From assembly GCA_964387025.1 (NCBI GenBank), contig CAYLUZ010000001.1, positions 248,001 to 312,000 of the forward strand: a stretch of DNA of 64,000 bases, written 5' to 3'. Position numbers and translations under genes: made by a program. The stretch is from PNON01 sp964387025. Its GTDB lineage: Bacteria; Chloroflexota; Anaerolineae; Anaerolineales; Anaerolineaceae. Every line of letters starts with the position of its first letter. Position 1 is the first letter of the stretch. Positions 24,405 through 33,614 of this stretch are shown here, in pieces. The notes beneath the pieces were generated by a model that had not been told where the DNA came from, did not search any database, and was given only the letters and a program-made list of their open reading frames with translations.

Positions 24405-25691
24405 TTAGATCCAACCACGAAGTTCCATAGCTTTTACTACCCGTGCGATTGCCACCATATAAGCAGCATCGCGCATGTAGACTTTCTGAGATAATGACAT
24501 ATCCAGTACACCGTGGAAAGCCAGGGTCATTTTGGTGTCCAGCTTGCTGATCACTTCTTCGTGGGTCCAGTAGTAATTCATATCATTCTGGACACCCTCA
24601 AAGTAAGAGCAGGTTACACCACCAGAGTTAGCTAAAAAGTCTGGAATAACAAATACGTTATTCGCCTTGAAAACCTCGTCTGCTTCAGGTGTAGTCGGTC
24701 CATTTGCACCCTCTGCTACAATTCGAACACGTTTACTGATCTTCAGAACGGTTTCTGCATTGATCTGGCCTTCAAGGGCGGAGGGGATGAGAACATCTGC
24801 TTCCTTGGTGATCCAGGCGTTGCCATCTTCGATGACATAGCCTGCAGCACGAGCTTTCTTCTTATCAATGGATCCGTATTGGTCTGTAATGGTCATCAGG
24901 AATCTTGGGTCAACGCCATCTTTATGGCTGACAGTATAAGATACCTTGTCTTCACGGTCCCAGTATGAAACGCAGGCAACTTTACCTTTAAGCTGTTCAA
25001 TGAATCCAATCGCGGCATATTGAGCAACATTTCCAAAGCCTTGAATGGCAGCTACACATTTGGAAGAATCCATTTTGAGGTGTTTCATTGCTTCACGGAT
25101 GGTATACACCACGCCATAACCGGTTGCTTCTGTTCGGCCAAGTGAACCACCACCGCCAAGGGGTTTACCAGTGATAACGCCCGGGGTGAACTCGCCAACT
25201 AATTTGGAGTACTCATCCATCATCCAGCCCATCATCTGGGGTGTTGTTCCAACGTCAGGAGCGGGTACATCCTGGCGGGGACCAATATTTCTCCACATGA
25301 CATTGATCCATCCACGGACAAGTCGTTCTTTCTCTCCAACAGAGAGAGTCGCGGGATCTACGATAATTCCACCTTTACCACCACCCAATGGAATATCTGC
25401 AACAGCGCATTTCCAGGTCATCCACATGGCAAGCGCACGAACGGTATCGATCGTCTCAGACGGGTGGAATCGGATACCACCTTTATTAGGGCCGCGTGCA
25501 TCGTTATGCTGAACGCGGTATCCGCTAAAAAAACGCAGGGTCCCATCATCCATGCGAACCGGGATACGGAAGTGAAATTCCCGGGCAGGCCAGCGGAGAG
25601 CTTCGCATACCTGTGAGTCCAGCTTCAGTAATCCGGCGACATGGTCAAACTGTCGTTGTGCCATTTCAAAAGCATTGGTTGATACAGCCAT
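24405..25691 (-). CDS. gdhA: Glutamate dehydrogenase
   Basis: Interconverts glutamate and 2-oxoglutarate plus ammonia with NAD(P). 428 residues, hexameric type. Motifs: NKGGIRFHP near residue 68, PLGGGKGGI with catalytic Lys near 101-109, PAPDVGTTPQMMGWM near 143, the Rossmann AIQGFGNVAQYAA near 214, and AEGANGPTTPEAD near 329. GGAG precedes the ATG. It has its own promoter at 25839-25867 and a ~140-nt leader that contains a terminator-like hairpin, so expression may be controlled by premature termination. With glnA it covers both ammonia-assimilation routes. Confidence 0.96.
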   Translation of the reverse strand: MAVSTNAFEMAQRQFDHVAGLLKLDSQVCEALRWPAREFHFRIPVRMDDGTLRFFSGYRVQHNDARGPNKGGIRFHPSETIDTVRALAMWMTWKCAVADIPLGGGKGGIIVDPATLSVGEKERLVRGWINVMWRNIGPRQDVPAPDVGTTPQMMGWMMDEYSKLVGEFTPGVITGKPLGGGGSLGRTEATGYGVVYTIREAMKHLKMDSSKCVAAIQGFGNVAQYAAIGFIEQLKGKVACVSYWDREDKVSYTVSHKDGVDPRFLMTITDQYGSIDKKKARAAGYVIEDGNAWITKEADVLIPSALEGQINAETVLKISKRVRIVAEGANGPTTPEADEVFKANNVFVIPDFLANSGGVTCSYFEGVQNDMNYYWTHEEVISKLDTKMTLAFHGVLDMSLSQKVYMRDAAYMVAIARVVKAMELRGWI

Positions 25692-25730
25692 CGGTTTCTC
25701 CTATTCTATTAGATTTGATATTTCTCAATT

Positions 25731-25766
25731 AAGAAAAAAATAAGCGGACATTACGGCTGTCCGCTT
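25731..25766 (-). terminator. Hairpin with U tract in the gdhA leader (terminator or attenuator)
   Basis: On the reverse strand AAGCGGACA and TGTCCGCTT (25742-25765) form a 9-bp stem with a short loop, then ATTTTTTTC (25740-25731). It lies after the gatB stop and also downstream of the gdhA promoter, about 40 nt before the gdhA start. It is therefore either the gatB terminator lying inside the gdhA leader or an attenuator. Confidence 0.8.
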
Positions 25767-25838
25767 TAATTCTGCTGGTTTTCCTTCTGAATGGGCTGGA
25801 AGATGATCACTTATGCCGCCTTTTGAAGAGATACTAAC

Positions 25839-25867
25839 ATTGTATTTTTATTTAATTCTTGAGTCAA
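25839..25867 (-). promoter_or_regulatory. gdhA promoter
   Basis: On the reverse strand TTGACT (25867-25862), a 17-bp spacer and TACAAT (25844-25839), close to the sigma-70 consensus. Start of transcription near 25832 gives a ~140-nt leader to gdhA. Confidence 0.7.
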
Positions 25868-25915
25868 TATGATTAAGTACTATAAATAATATGATACCAC
25901 TCCTGATTCATTTTA

Positions 25916-27382
25916 CTAATCAGATGATTGATCGTCTTTTTGAATAATTAATTGAGCTTCCAATTCTGCTTTTACAACTCCGGGAGATGCCTGACCACCG
26001 GTTTTTCGCATTACCTGCCCAAAGAACCATTGCAGCAAAGTCTCTTTACCTGCAAGGTAGGAGGCTACTTCCTTCGGATTTTCCATTAAAACCGTTTGGA
26101 TGGCGTTTTTTATTATTTGTACATCATGGATTTGAACTAATCCTTTTTCTTCTATGACCCTGGCCGCTGTTTTCCCTCTGCGAACCATCTCGCTTAGAAC
26201 GGATTTTGCGGTCTGCAAATTTATTTCCCCCCGTTCCACACGATGAATGAGATCAGCCAGATCTTCAAAGCTTACCGGAACATGGTCCCAATCCAAAGTC
26301 ATTGCATTCATCTCGTTAAAGAGCTGACCGTTGATCCAATTTGCAGCAATTTTCGGGGCTATTCCGGAATGAATTAATGCTTCAAAATAGTCAGCGATGT
26401 GAATATCGCTGATCAGGATCGCTATATCATATTCAGTAAGGTTGTATTCTCTGGAGAACCGAACACTTTTTTGGTCAGGCAGCTCCGGTAGATCTTTTCT
26501 TATTCTTTCCACCCAGTCCTTGTCAACCACAAGCGGAGGAAGGTCTGGTTCCGGAAAGTATCTATAATCGTGCGCTTCTTCTTTATTTCGTTGAGAGAAC
26601 GTAACCCCATCGGCCTCGTTCCAGCCGACCGTTTCCTGGCTCACCTGGCCGCCATCTCCCAATACCTTTATTTGGCGGGATATTTCATATTCAATGGCTC
26701 TTTCCAGGGAGCGGAAACTGTTGAGGTTCTTTATCTCAGTTCGAGTACCCAATAACTCGCTGCCTTCAGGCATCACCGATACATTTGCCTCAAAACGGAT
26801 CGCGCCATTTTCCATGTCGCAGGAACTGGCCTGGATGAATCTTAATATTTGCTGCAGTGTCACCGCGTAAGCTTTTACTTCCTCCACGTTGTGCATATCC
26901 GGTTCGGTGACGATCTCAAGTAGAGGTATTCCTGCCCGATTCAGATCCACAAGGGTGTAGGCTCCACCTTCTCTGGTAACATGTGTGAGCTTACCAGTAT
27001 CCTCCTCCAGGTGGGTACGCCGGATGCGGATGATTTTCTCTCCTTGCGACGTCTTGATCTTTAACCGGCCATTTTCAGCCAGCGGAGTCTCATATTGGGA
27101 GATCTGGTAACCTTTGGGGAGGTCCGGGTAGAAATAATTTTTCCTGGCAAATATACTGTAAGGTAAGGGGGTGCATTCCAAAGCCAGAGCGGCGCGCAAG
27201 CCAAGCTCCACGGCTTTTATATTGATCACCGGCAAGGCACCGGGAAGACCCATGCATACCGGACAGACGGAACTATTTGGAAGGGTTTGGGTAACATCCA
27301 CCACCCGGCAGCCACAGAACATTTTTGTAGCAGTGCTGAGCTCCGCATGGACTTCCAGGCCGATGACGGGAATATATTTCAT
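25916..27382 (-). CDS. gatB: Aspartyl/glutamyl-tRNA amidotransferase subunit B
   Basis: B subunit of GatCAB, which converts Glu-tRNA(Gln) and Asp-tRNA(Asn) to the amide forms. 488 residues. The N-terminal block IGLEVHAEL, KMFCGC and CPVCMGLPGALPVIN near residues 37-51, YFYPDLPKGYQISQYE near 107, and the C-terminal YqeY-like tail (QIIKNAIQTVLMENPKEVASYLAGK, then VMRKTGGQASPGVV) are all present. It is 12 bp after an aminotransferase gene and 4.8 kb from gatA-gatC in the same strand, so the three subunits are not contiguous. Confidence 0.96.
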   Translation of the reverse strand: MKYIPVIGLEVHAELSTATKMFCGCRVVDVTQTLPNSSVCPVCMGLPGALPVINIKAVELGLRAALALECTPLPYSIFARKNYFYPDLPKGYQISQYETPLAENGRLKIKTSQGEKIIRIRRTHLEEDTGKLTHVTREGGAYTLVDLNRAGIPLLEIVTEPDMHNVEEVKAYAVTLQQILRFIQASSCDMENGAIRFEANVSVMPEGSELLGTRTEIKNLNSFRSLERAIEYEISRQIKVLGDGGQVSQETVGWNEADGVTFSQRNKEEAHDYRYFPEPDLPPLVVDKDWVERIRKDLPELPDQKSVRFSREYNLTEYDIAILISDIHIADYFEALIHSGIAPKIAANWINGQLFNEMNAMTLDWDHVPVSFEDLADLIHRVERGEINLQTAKSVLSEMVRRGKTAARVIEEKGLVQIHDVQIIKNAIQTVLMENPKEVASYLAGKETLLQWFFGQVMRKTGGQASPGVVKAELEAQLIIQKDDQSSD

Positions 27383-27394
27383 GACAAATGTGCA

Positions 27395-28558
27395 CTAGCC
27401 CATTCGACGCATAAAGCGTTCTATACGCCGCAGGGCCTCTTCGATCTTTTCATACGATGTGGCATAAGAGCAGCGCACAAACCCTTCACCACCCAGGCCG
27501 AAGGCAGATCCCGGTACAACTGCTACCTTCTCCTCCTGGAGAAGTCTTTCAGCGAACGAGTCCTCATCCATTCCGGTAACACTGATTTGAGGGAAGGCAT
27601 AGAAAGCACCATGTGGTTCGAAAGTTTTTAATCCAAGGCTATTCAATCCTTTGACGATCAGTTTCCGGCGACGGTCATATTCAGCAACCATTTCTAGTAC
27701 GGCATTTTCCCCGTGTTCCAGCGCTTCAAGAGCAGCAACCTGACTCATGGTTGGAGCCGACATCACTGTATACTGATGGATGCGGACCAGTCCTTTGATC
27801 AGATCTGCCGGTCCGGCAGCATAACCAATTCGCCAACCAGTCATGGCGTAATCTTTGGAGAATCCACCCAGTAAAAGTGTTCTTTTATGCATATCTGGCA
27901 ATCCGGCAAAGCAAACATGCGTAAAGCCGTACACCAGGCGGTCATAGATCTCGTCTGAAATCACTAATAGGTCATGTTTTTCTGCGATTTCAGCAATTTT
28001 TAGCAAAGTCTCGCGGGTCGCCACTCCCCCGGTAGGGTTATTTGGGTATCCAATTAAAAGCACTTTGGTGCGGGGGGTAATGGCAGCCTCAATGGCAGCA
28101 GGATCGGGGTTGAAATCATTTTCCAGTTTGCTTGCCACCTCTACCGGAACACCGCCTGCAAGGATCACTTCAGCCTGATAGCTGACAAAACAGGGAGTAG
28201 GGATGATCACTTCATCCCCCACCTCAAGAACGGCGGAAAACGCCAGGTATAGAGCTTCGGAAACACCCACAGTCAGGATCAATTCCGTATTTGGATCGTA
28301 GGAAACCTGGTATTTCTTTTCAAGGTGACGGGACAGCGCGCGGCGGAGTTCGATTAGACCGGCATTTGAAGTGTAATGGGTGTCGCCTCTTTTTATCGAT
28401 TGGATGCCGGCTTCGCTGATAGCTGGCGGAGTTAAAAAGTCAGGTTCGCCAATTCCCAAAGATATGACATCCTGCATGGTCGCCGCTATGTCGAAGAATT
28501 TGCGTATTCCAGAAGGTTTCAATCCAGCCACACGTTGATTAATATACGTTTCTCGCAT
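27395..28558 (-). CDS. Class I/II pyridoxal-phosphate aminotransferase
   Basis: A 387-residue fold-type I aminotransferase, probably acting on aromatic amino acids or aspartate in amino acid metabolism. Motifs: LGIGEPDFLTPP near residue 34, YTSNAGLIELRRAL near 62, GYPNNPTGG near 169, SDEIYDRLVYG near 202, and the PLP-lysine block GGFSKDYAMTGWRIGY with Lys near 235. AAGGAG precedes the ATG. It is upstream of gatB (12 bp) and downstream of a DUF6504-like gene (16 bp). Substrate cannot be fixed from sequence. Confidence 0.9.
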   Translation of the reverse strand: MRETYINQRVAGLKPSGIRKFFDIAATMQDVISLGIGEPDFLTPPAISEAGIQSIKRGDTHYTSNAGLIELRRALSRHLEKKYQVSYDPNTELILTVGVSEALYLAFSAVLEVGDEVIIPTPCFVSYQAEVILAGGVPVEVASKLENDFNPDPAAIEAAITPRTKVLLIGYPNNPTGGVATRETLLKIAEIAEKHDLLVISDEIYDRLVYGFTHVCFAGLPDMHKRTLLLGGFSKDYAMTGWRIGYAAGPADLIKGLVRIHQYTVMSAPTMSQVAALEALEHGENAVLEMVAEYDRRRKLIVKGLNSLGLKTFEPHGAFYAFPQISVTGMDEDSFAERLLQEEKVAVVPGSAFGLGGEGFVRCSYATSYEKIEEALRRIERFMRRMG

Positions 28559-28574
28559 CCCGACTCCTTAACTT

Positions 28575-28790
28575 TTAGATTGATTTTACCTGCCAGATAT
28601 CCCGGTCTTCCAGATAATATAACTCATAAATTACCTTAGTGGTAGTCATGACCCGAAAACAACTGGATTGCGGCGATTTCCATTGATCCAGAATACTTTC
28701 CACTTTCTGCCAATTTTCCTGCCACAGAAATCGAACCGGCTGCTGTGCATAAGTAAACTCGGACCGGCACTCCACTAAGGTGTCTTGCAT
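28575..28790 (-). CDS. DUF6504-like small protein
   Basis: A 71-residue protein with the pattern VRFLWQENWQKVESILDQW, then FRVMTTTKVIYELYY and a final WQV. This is the shape of DUF6504 proteins, small beta proteins of unknown role often encoded near DNA-repair genes in Actinobacteria and Chloroflexota. Its ATG overlaps the end of the upstream nucleotidyltransferase by 16 bp. The function is unknown. The family call is by pattern only. Confidence 0.6.
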   Translation of the reverse strand: MQDTLVECRSEFTYAQQPVRFLWQENWQKVESILDQWKSPQSSCFRVMTTTKVIYELYYLEDRDIWQVKSI

Positions 28791-29794
28791 TTCACCACTG
28801 AATTGTCTCCCAGGTCGACCGCACCATTCACTCCCGCAATGATCACCTTCCGTCCGATCAGAGAATTTGATAATTTGGAATTCGTGATCTCGCAGTCTTC
28901 ATCAATGATCGAACTATCAATGGTGCTGTCTTCAATAATGCAATTCTTTGCGATGGAAACGTGCGGACCTAACTTACAGAGGATAAGTTTTGCGCTCGGG
29001 TGAATACTGACCGGAGGAATGATCTTCACGTCATTTCCGAATGCTGGCATTGATTCTTTTTTAGATAGCCTGTTCAAGAGATGGGCATTCGTTTCCAGAA
29101 TGGCTTCAGAAGTACCCGCATCCAACCAGGTGTCAACTTCGATGGTCTTCATCCTGGCACCGTCATTCAGCATAATGGTGGTTGCATCCGTCAGGAAGTA
29201 TTCTCCCTTAAATGTCTTACCGGTTTTTAACTGTGTTTCTATCGCCTTGAGCAGCATCTCGCCCTGCCGATAATAATACAGACCGATCACCACCCGGTTG
29301 TTGTCCATCTCTGTGGGCTTCTCAATTAATCGGGTAATGTAACCTTTATCGTTTACTTCTGCCACCCCAAACCTGCGTGGGTCCGGGACGGATTTAACCC
29401 AGGCATATCCATCGAGATCTTCTTTGCCAACCATCGAAAAATCAGTATCAGCCAGGGTATCAGCAAAAACAACCATGATTGGTCCATTCAGATACTTTTT
29501 AGCCAGGTGGAGCGCTTGAGATTGGCCTAGCAGCTTCGGTTGAACCACATAATGGGCTTTGACTTTTGGATAATACTCAGCCATATAATCCCGGACCTGG
29601 TCGCCAAGATAACCGATGATAAAAACCAGTTCGATATTCGTTGGATCAGGCAGAGTGTTAAAGCTCTCCATGAGATGGGCAAGAACAGTTTTTCCGGCGA
29701 CCTGTACCAGTGGTTTGGGTTTACTCCAGGTGTGCGGCCTTAACCTTGTTCCCAACCCCGCCATCGGAATGATGATCTTCAGCGTTTCTGCCAT
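28775..29794 (-). CDS. Sugar-nucleotide pyrophosphorylase with left-handed beta-helix domain
   Basis: A 339-residue NTP-transferase, probably glucose-1-phosphate thymidylyltransferase or mannose-1-phosphate guanylyltransferase type. Catalytic block IIPMAGLGTRLRPHTWSKPKPLV at the N-terminus (residues 8-30), DTLAD near 111 for the sugar phosphate, then a C-terminal hexapeptide-repeat helix (about 255-335: SAKLILCKLGPHVSIAKNC, DSTIDSSII). AAGGAGC precedes the ATG. It would supply activated sugar to the glycosyltransferases of this region, including possible GDP-mannose use at the 41-46 kb locus; this link is an inference. Confidence 0.85.
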   Translation of the reverse strand: MAETLKIIIPMAGLGTRLRPHTWSKPKPLVQVAGKTVLAHLMESFNTLPDPTNIELVFIIGYLGDQVRDYMAEYYPKVKAHYVVQPKLLGQSQALHLAKKYLNGPIMVVFADTLADTDFSMVGKEDLDGYAWVKSVPDPRRFGVAEVNDKGYITRLIEKPTEMDNNRVVIGLYYYRQGEMLLKAIETQLKTGKTFKGEYFLTDATTIMLNDGARMKTIEVDTWLDAGTSEAILETNAHLLNRLSKKESMPAFGNDVKIIPPVSIHPSAKLILCKLGPHVSIAKNCIIEDSTIDSSIIDEDCEITNSKLSNSLIGRKVIIAGVNGAVDLGDNSVVKCKTP

Positions 29795-29808
29795 TCTTGC
29801 TCCTTTTA

Positions 29809-30366
29809 CTAGCGATAGATAAATAAGCCCAAAATTGCAGCACCTAGAATGATGAATACCGGATTGACACTCGTGAATGTGAGCAGGCCAAATGCTGTTA
29901 ATGCGATCAATGCTTTGTCCCAGCCTTGAATTAATGCCGGGATGAGAGGAGTTTTTCGGGCATTAAATACCGAAAGGGCCATATCGTAAGCGGTCCACAA
30001 AAGTAAGCCGATCACTACTGGACGTACGGCTGTCAGCATCGCCTTGATCCTGGGGCTATCCTTGATCCCGAAGAAAAAGACAACCAACACCAGCATCAGT
30101 ACAGTGGTTGGTACGACTGTTCCAATAACGGCAGCTACTGCGCCGCCGGTACCAGCCAGTTTATATCCAATATAGGCTGAAACTTGTGGGGCGATCGGAC
30201 CGGGAAGGGCGTTACCAAAAGCGACGGCATCTGCAAATTCCGCGGTGGAGACCCAGCTGACTGCGGTGACTTCCCGCTGCATTAACGCCAGTGATGCTGG
30301 TCCACCTCCCCACGAGAAAAGGGCCACCCGGGTAAATAGTACGAAAATATCCCAGAGTAATTTCAA
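29809..30366 (-). CDS. ChrA-family chromate transporter, single half
   Basis: A 185-residue membrane protein equal to one CHR domain: FTRVALFSWGGGPASLALMQREV (residues 12-34) and FGNALPGPIAPQVSAYIGYKLAG (50-72) are the two CHR signatures, followed by four or five hydrophobic segments. Short ChrA proteins usually come as adjacent pairs that form one transporter; no second half is present in this window. The only start fitting the frame is TTG at 30366 with a weak AGG upstream. It follows the M3 peptidase by 8 bp. The natural substrate (chromate, sulfate or other anion) is uncertain. Confidence 0.8.
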   Translation of the reverse strand: MKLLWDIFVLFTRVALFSWGGGPASLALMQREVTAVSWVSTAEFADAVAFGNALPGPIAPQVSAYIGYKLAGTGGAVAAVIGTVVPTTVLMLVLVVFFFGIKDSPRIKAMLTAVRPVVIGLLLWTAYDMALSVFNARKTPLIPALIQGWDKALIALTAFGLLTFTSVNPVFIILGAAILGLFIYR

Positions 30367-30374
30367 ATGATTAC

Positions 30375-32099
30375 CTATTCGGCTGCGAGGGCTTCCATCT
30401 TCATGATCTGATTTTCCATAAGATCTACAGCCTGTTTCAGCGTATCTACATCAAATGCCAGTTTGGCACCGGCCGCCTTGAAGAGTTCAGGCAGAGGCCG
30501 GGTTGCACCTAAGGAAAGCGCATATCTGTAATCGGCAACAGCTTTTGCCTGGTCCTTGAGGGCGTTGCCCCAGACCTGGACTGCCCCCAACTGGGCAAGG
30601 CCATATTCCACATAATAGAATGGCGCCTGGTGGATGTGGGACTTTCGATGCCAGCCAGTCTTTTTATAATCTTCAAAACCGGACCAATCATAGCCCTGCA
30701 TGAACCGGTCCCATAAATTACTCCACTCTGCATCACAATTGTCCGGGTTCATGGCCTGCTGGGGATTAAGATACACCCAGTGTTGGAAGGCATCCACAAC
30801 TGCCATGTATGGCCAGAACAATAACGAAGTGATCAGGTGCTCGCTAATGGCGCGTGCAGCTTCTTTGTCGGAATAAAAACCACCCTTGCTCTTTTCCAGG
30901 TAAGGAGAGGTCAGCAATTCCATTGTCATTGATGCAACTTCAGCAATTTCCATTGTAATATTTTGTTGAGGCAAATAAGGCAGGTTGGCAGCCTCATAAA
31001 CATGGAAGGCATGACCACTTTCATGGATCAAAGTCTGCACATCATTGTGTGTTCCTACAGAATTGCAAAAAACAAATGGTTTACGAATAAGACTCAGGCT
31101 GGAACAATATGCCCCGCCACCCTTATTCTTACGATTGGGAATATCCACCAACTTGTCATTGATCAACTGCTTATAATAACCTCCTAAGACCGGGTCCACC
31201 TGATAGAAGATGGTCTGTGTCTTTTCGACCTGTTCTTCAACTGTTTTATATGGTTTCAAGGCTGGTCGGCCGAATGGATCCACATAGTTTTTGATGTCAA
31301 TATCCCAAGGGCGGACCGACTCAATTCCCATCTGTTTGCCGTGTCGCTCCAATATCCTACGTACGGCAGGGACAACAACAGTCTCTATGGCTGATTGGAA
31401 ATCGAGGCATTCTTGCGGAGAATAATCAAAGCGGTAAAGCTGTTTCCATTTAAAATCACGGTAGTCTTCCAAATCCGCATTTTTTGCGATTTGCTGCCTA
31501 AGGGACAGATTCTTTACCCAGATACCATTGATTGCTTCACGATCTTTATAGATACGCTCCATCTGTGCAAGCCAGGCTTGTTTTCGGATTTTCCTGTCAG
31601 CCGATTGCAAGTAGGGTCCAAGCTGTGAAATGGTGGTTTCTCTTCCTTCCCAATCCACAGTCTGGGCACCGATGATTTTGTCGATCTCCGTTCCCAGCTT
31701 TTGTTCGTCTGCAAATAACGCCAGGTTTTCTTGGCGGAACAGGTTAACTTCAGAGCGGAAGTTACGCATAGGGATCTCAAACCCGGCTGGTTCCAGCTTG
31801 CTCTCCAGCAGTTTCAGCTTTAGTCTCTGTTCATGCGCTTGGGCATTAGGAAAAATGGTGTCAAAAAAGTTGGCAAACCTTTTCTCTGCAATTTCATCAA
31901 CAGTGTTAATTGAGGTGGCGATGTAGAGGCGGTTATAGAGTTCATCCACACACTCAGAAACACGTGACCATCCAGACAACCAGGATTCAACATTGCCGGC
32001 AGTAACCGCGGTTTTTTCAAGTTCCTGGTAACCCGGTTCAATATTAGACCATTCCCACCCGATCAGTTCTTCACTTGTTTTTGGCAGAGTAAAAGTCAT
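30375..32099 (-). CDS. M3-family oligoendopeptidase (PepF type)
   Basis: Cytoplasmic zinc endopeptidase of the M3 family that degrades short peptides, 574 residues. Zinc motif HESGHAF (HExxH) at about residue 358, the second part EIAEVASMTMELL near 384 supplies the third ligand Glu. The C-terminal YDWSGFEDYKKTGWHRKSHIHQAPFYYVEYGLAQLGA is the substrate-binding block. Start 32099 is preferred: AAAAGGA is 8 nt upstream and lies within a transcript from an extended -10 TGTTAGAAT at 32130-32122. Longer in-frame ATGs at 32123 and 32117 would overlap the -10 region. Confidence 0.9.
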   Translation of the reverse strand: MTFTLPKTSEELIGWEWSNIEPGYQELEKTAVTAGNVESWLSGWSRVSECVDELYNRLYIATSINTVDEIAEKRFANFFDTIFPNAQAHEQRLKLKLLESKLEPAGFEIPMRNFRSEVNLFRQENLALFADEQKLGTEIDKIIGAQTVDWEGRETTISQLGPYLQSADRKIRKQAWLAQMERIYKDREAINGIWVKNLSLRQQIAKNADLEDYRDFKWKQLYRFDYSPQECLDFQSAIETVVVPAVRRILERHGKQMGIESVRPWDIDIKNYVDPFGRPALKPYKTVEEQVEKTQTIFYQVDPVLGGYYKQLINDKLVDIPNRKNKGGGAYCSSLSLIRKPFVFCNSVGTHNDVQTLIHESGHAFHVYEAANLPYLPQQNITMEIAEVASMTMELLTSPYLEKSKGGFYSDKEAARAISEHLITSLLFWPYMAVVDAFQHWVYLNPQQAMNPDNCDAEWSNLWDRFMQGYDWSGFEDYKKTGWHRKSHIHQAPFYYVEYGLAQLGAVQVWGNALKDQAKAVADYRYALSLGATRPLPELFKAAGAKLAFDVDTLKQAVDLMENQIMKMEALAAE

Positions 32100-32138
32100 A
32101 GTTCCATCCTTTTCCATACTCATTCTAACAAAATTAGT

Positions 32139-33614
32139 TTATTCCGGCACCATCTGATGCCAGTGAGTCGCCTGTTGGTATGCATGTGCCATTTTTAGTA
32201 AAACATCTTCCTGAAAATGCCTGCCCATCAATTGCATCCCGATCGGCAGGCGTTGATCATCAAATCCGACCGGGAAGGATATTCCGGGGACGCCTGCCAG
32301 GTTGGCGGGCAGGGTGAAAACATCTTCCAGGTACATCGCCAGTGGATCTCCGCTGTGTTCACCGAGCTTGAATGCAGTGGTTGGAGCTACTGGCGCAGCG
32401 ATTACGTCCACCTTTTCAAACACCTTATCGAAATCGTGTTTGATCAGGGTGCGTACTTTCTGCGCCTGCCCATAAAATGCATCGTAATATCCGGCAGAGA
32501 GCGCGTATGTGCCGAGCATGATGCGCCGCTTCACTTCAGGGCCAAAACCTTCTCCCCGGGTAACTTTAAATTGGTCGATATATCCGGGCATGGAATGGTG
32601 ATGACCGAAGCGTACGCTGTCATACCGTGCCAGGTTGGCGCTAGCCTCTGCCGGGGCGATGATGTAATAAACCGGCAGGGCATATTCTGTGTGTGGAAGC
32701 GAAACGGGCAGCACCTCTGCTCCCAATAATTCAAACTGAGCAATTGCCTGGTGAACCGCCTTCTCAACTTCCGGCTGAATACCTTTAATGAAATACTCCT
32801 CCGGTACACCGATCTTTAGTCCTTTCAAACCAGAGTTATTTTCAAGGTCAATCGAAGGGACAGGTATGTTTTGTGAAGTAGCATCACGCGGATCAAACCC
32901 GGCCATGGTTGAGAATATCATAGCGGCGTCTTCTGCGCTCCTCGCCAGGCAGCCCACCGAATCCAGGGATGAACCGTACGCGATCAAACCATAGCGTGAG
33001 ACCCGTCCATAAGTGGTTTTTAATCCGGTGACACCACAGTATGAAGCTGGCTGACGAACACTGCCGCCGGTATCAGTACCCAATGCGCCGAAAGCCATCC
33101 TGGCTGAAACCGCCGCAGCGCTGCCGCCGCTGGATCCGCCCGGTGTGTGGAGAAGATTCCATGGATTCTGTGTAGGGCCATATGCGGAATTCTCGGTGGA
33201 GGAACCCATCGCAAATTCGTCAGTATTGGTCTTGCCTAAAATGATCACTCCCGCTTCCAACAGTTTATCCACAGAGGTGGCGGTGAACGGCGGGACATAA
33301 TTTTCGAGAATGCGGGATCCACAGGTGCAGCGTACCCCTGAAAGAGCCAGAACATCTTTAATCGCCAAAGGTATACCCAGCATTGGATGGAGAGGTTGTT
33401 CCTGACCGTGCCGCGCTTGCTGGAAAAAGAAATCAGCCCGGTTGGCTCTGAACAGGGCTTCTTCCGGTGTGAGTGTAAGGAAAGCATGCAGGTCAGCATC
33501 CTGATTTTGGATGCTCTCCAGGCAGGCCTTGGTCAGGTCACGGCTGCTGATCTCCCCCGACCTCAACAGCGCGGCAACTTGAGCGATTCCAAGTTCCAGC
33601 AGATCTGTTGTCAT
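32139..33614 (-). CDS. gatA: Aspartyl/glutamyl-tRNA amidotransferase subunit A
   Basis: Catalytic amidase subunit of GatCAB, 491 residues. The amidase signature Ser-cis-Ser-Lys triad is present: Lys in GIPLAIKDVL near residue 85, the GGSSGGSAAAVSARM block near 158-172, and TDTGGSVRQPASYCG near 180. Glutaminase ammonia channel elements follow. The ATG overlaps the gatC stop as ATGA, so the two are translationally coupled. gatB lies further downstream on the same strand. It releases ammonia from glutamine, linking it to glnA activity. Confidence 0.96.
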   Translation of the reverse strand: MTTDLLELGIAQVAALLRSGEISSRDLTKACLESIQNQDADLHAFLTLTPEEALFRANRADFFFQQARHGQEQPLHPMLGIPLAIKDVLALSGVRCTCGSRILENYVPPFTATSVDKLLEAGVIILGKTNTDEFAMGSSTENSAYGPTQNPWNLLHTPGGSSGGSAAAVSARMAFGALGTDTGGSVRQPASYCGVTGLKTTYGRVSRYGLIAYGSSLDSVGCLARSAEDAAMIFSTMAGFDPRDATSQNIPVPSIDLENNSGLKGLKIGVPEEYFIKGIQPEVEKAVHQAIAQFELLGAEVLPVSLPHTEYALPVYYIIAPAEASANLARYDSVRFGHHHSMPGYIDQFKVTRGEGFGPEVKRRIMLGTYALSAGYYDAFYGQAQKVRTLIKHDFDKVFEKVDVIAAPVAPTTAFKLGEHSGDPLAMYLEDVFTLPANLAGVPGISFPVGFDDQRLPIGMQLMGRHFQEDVLLKMAHAYQQATHWHQMVPE

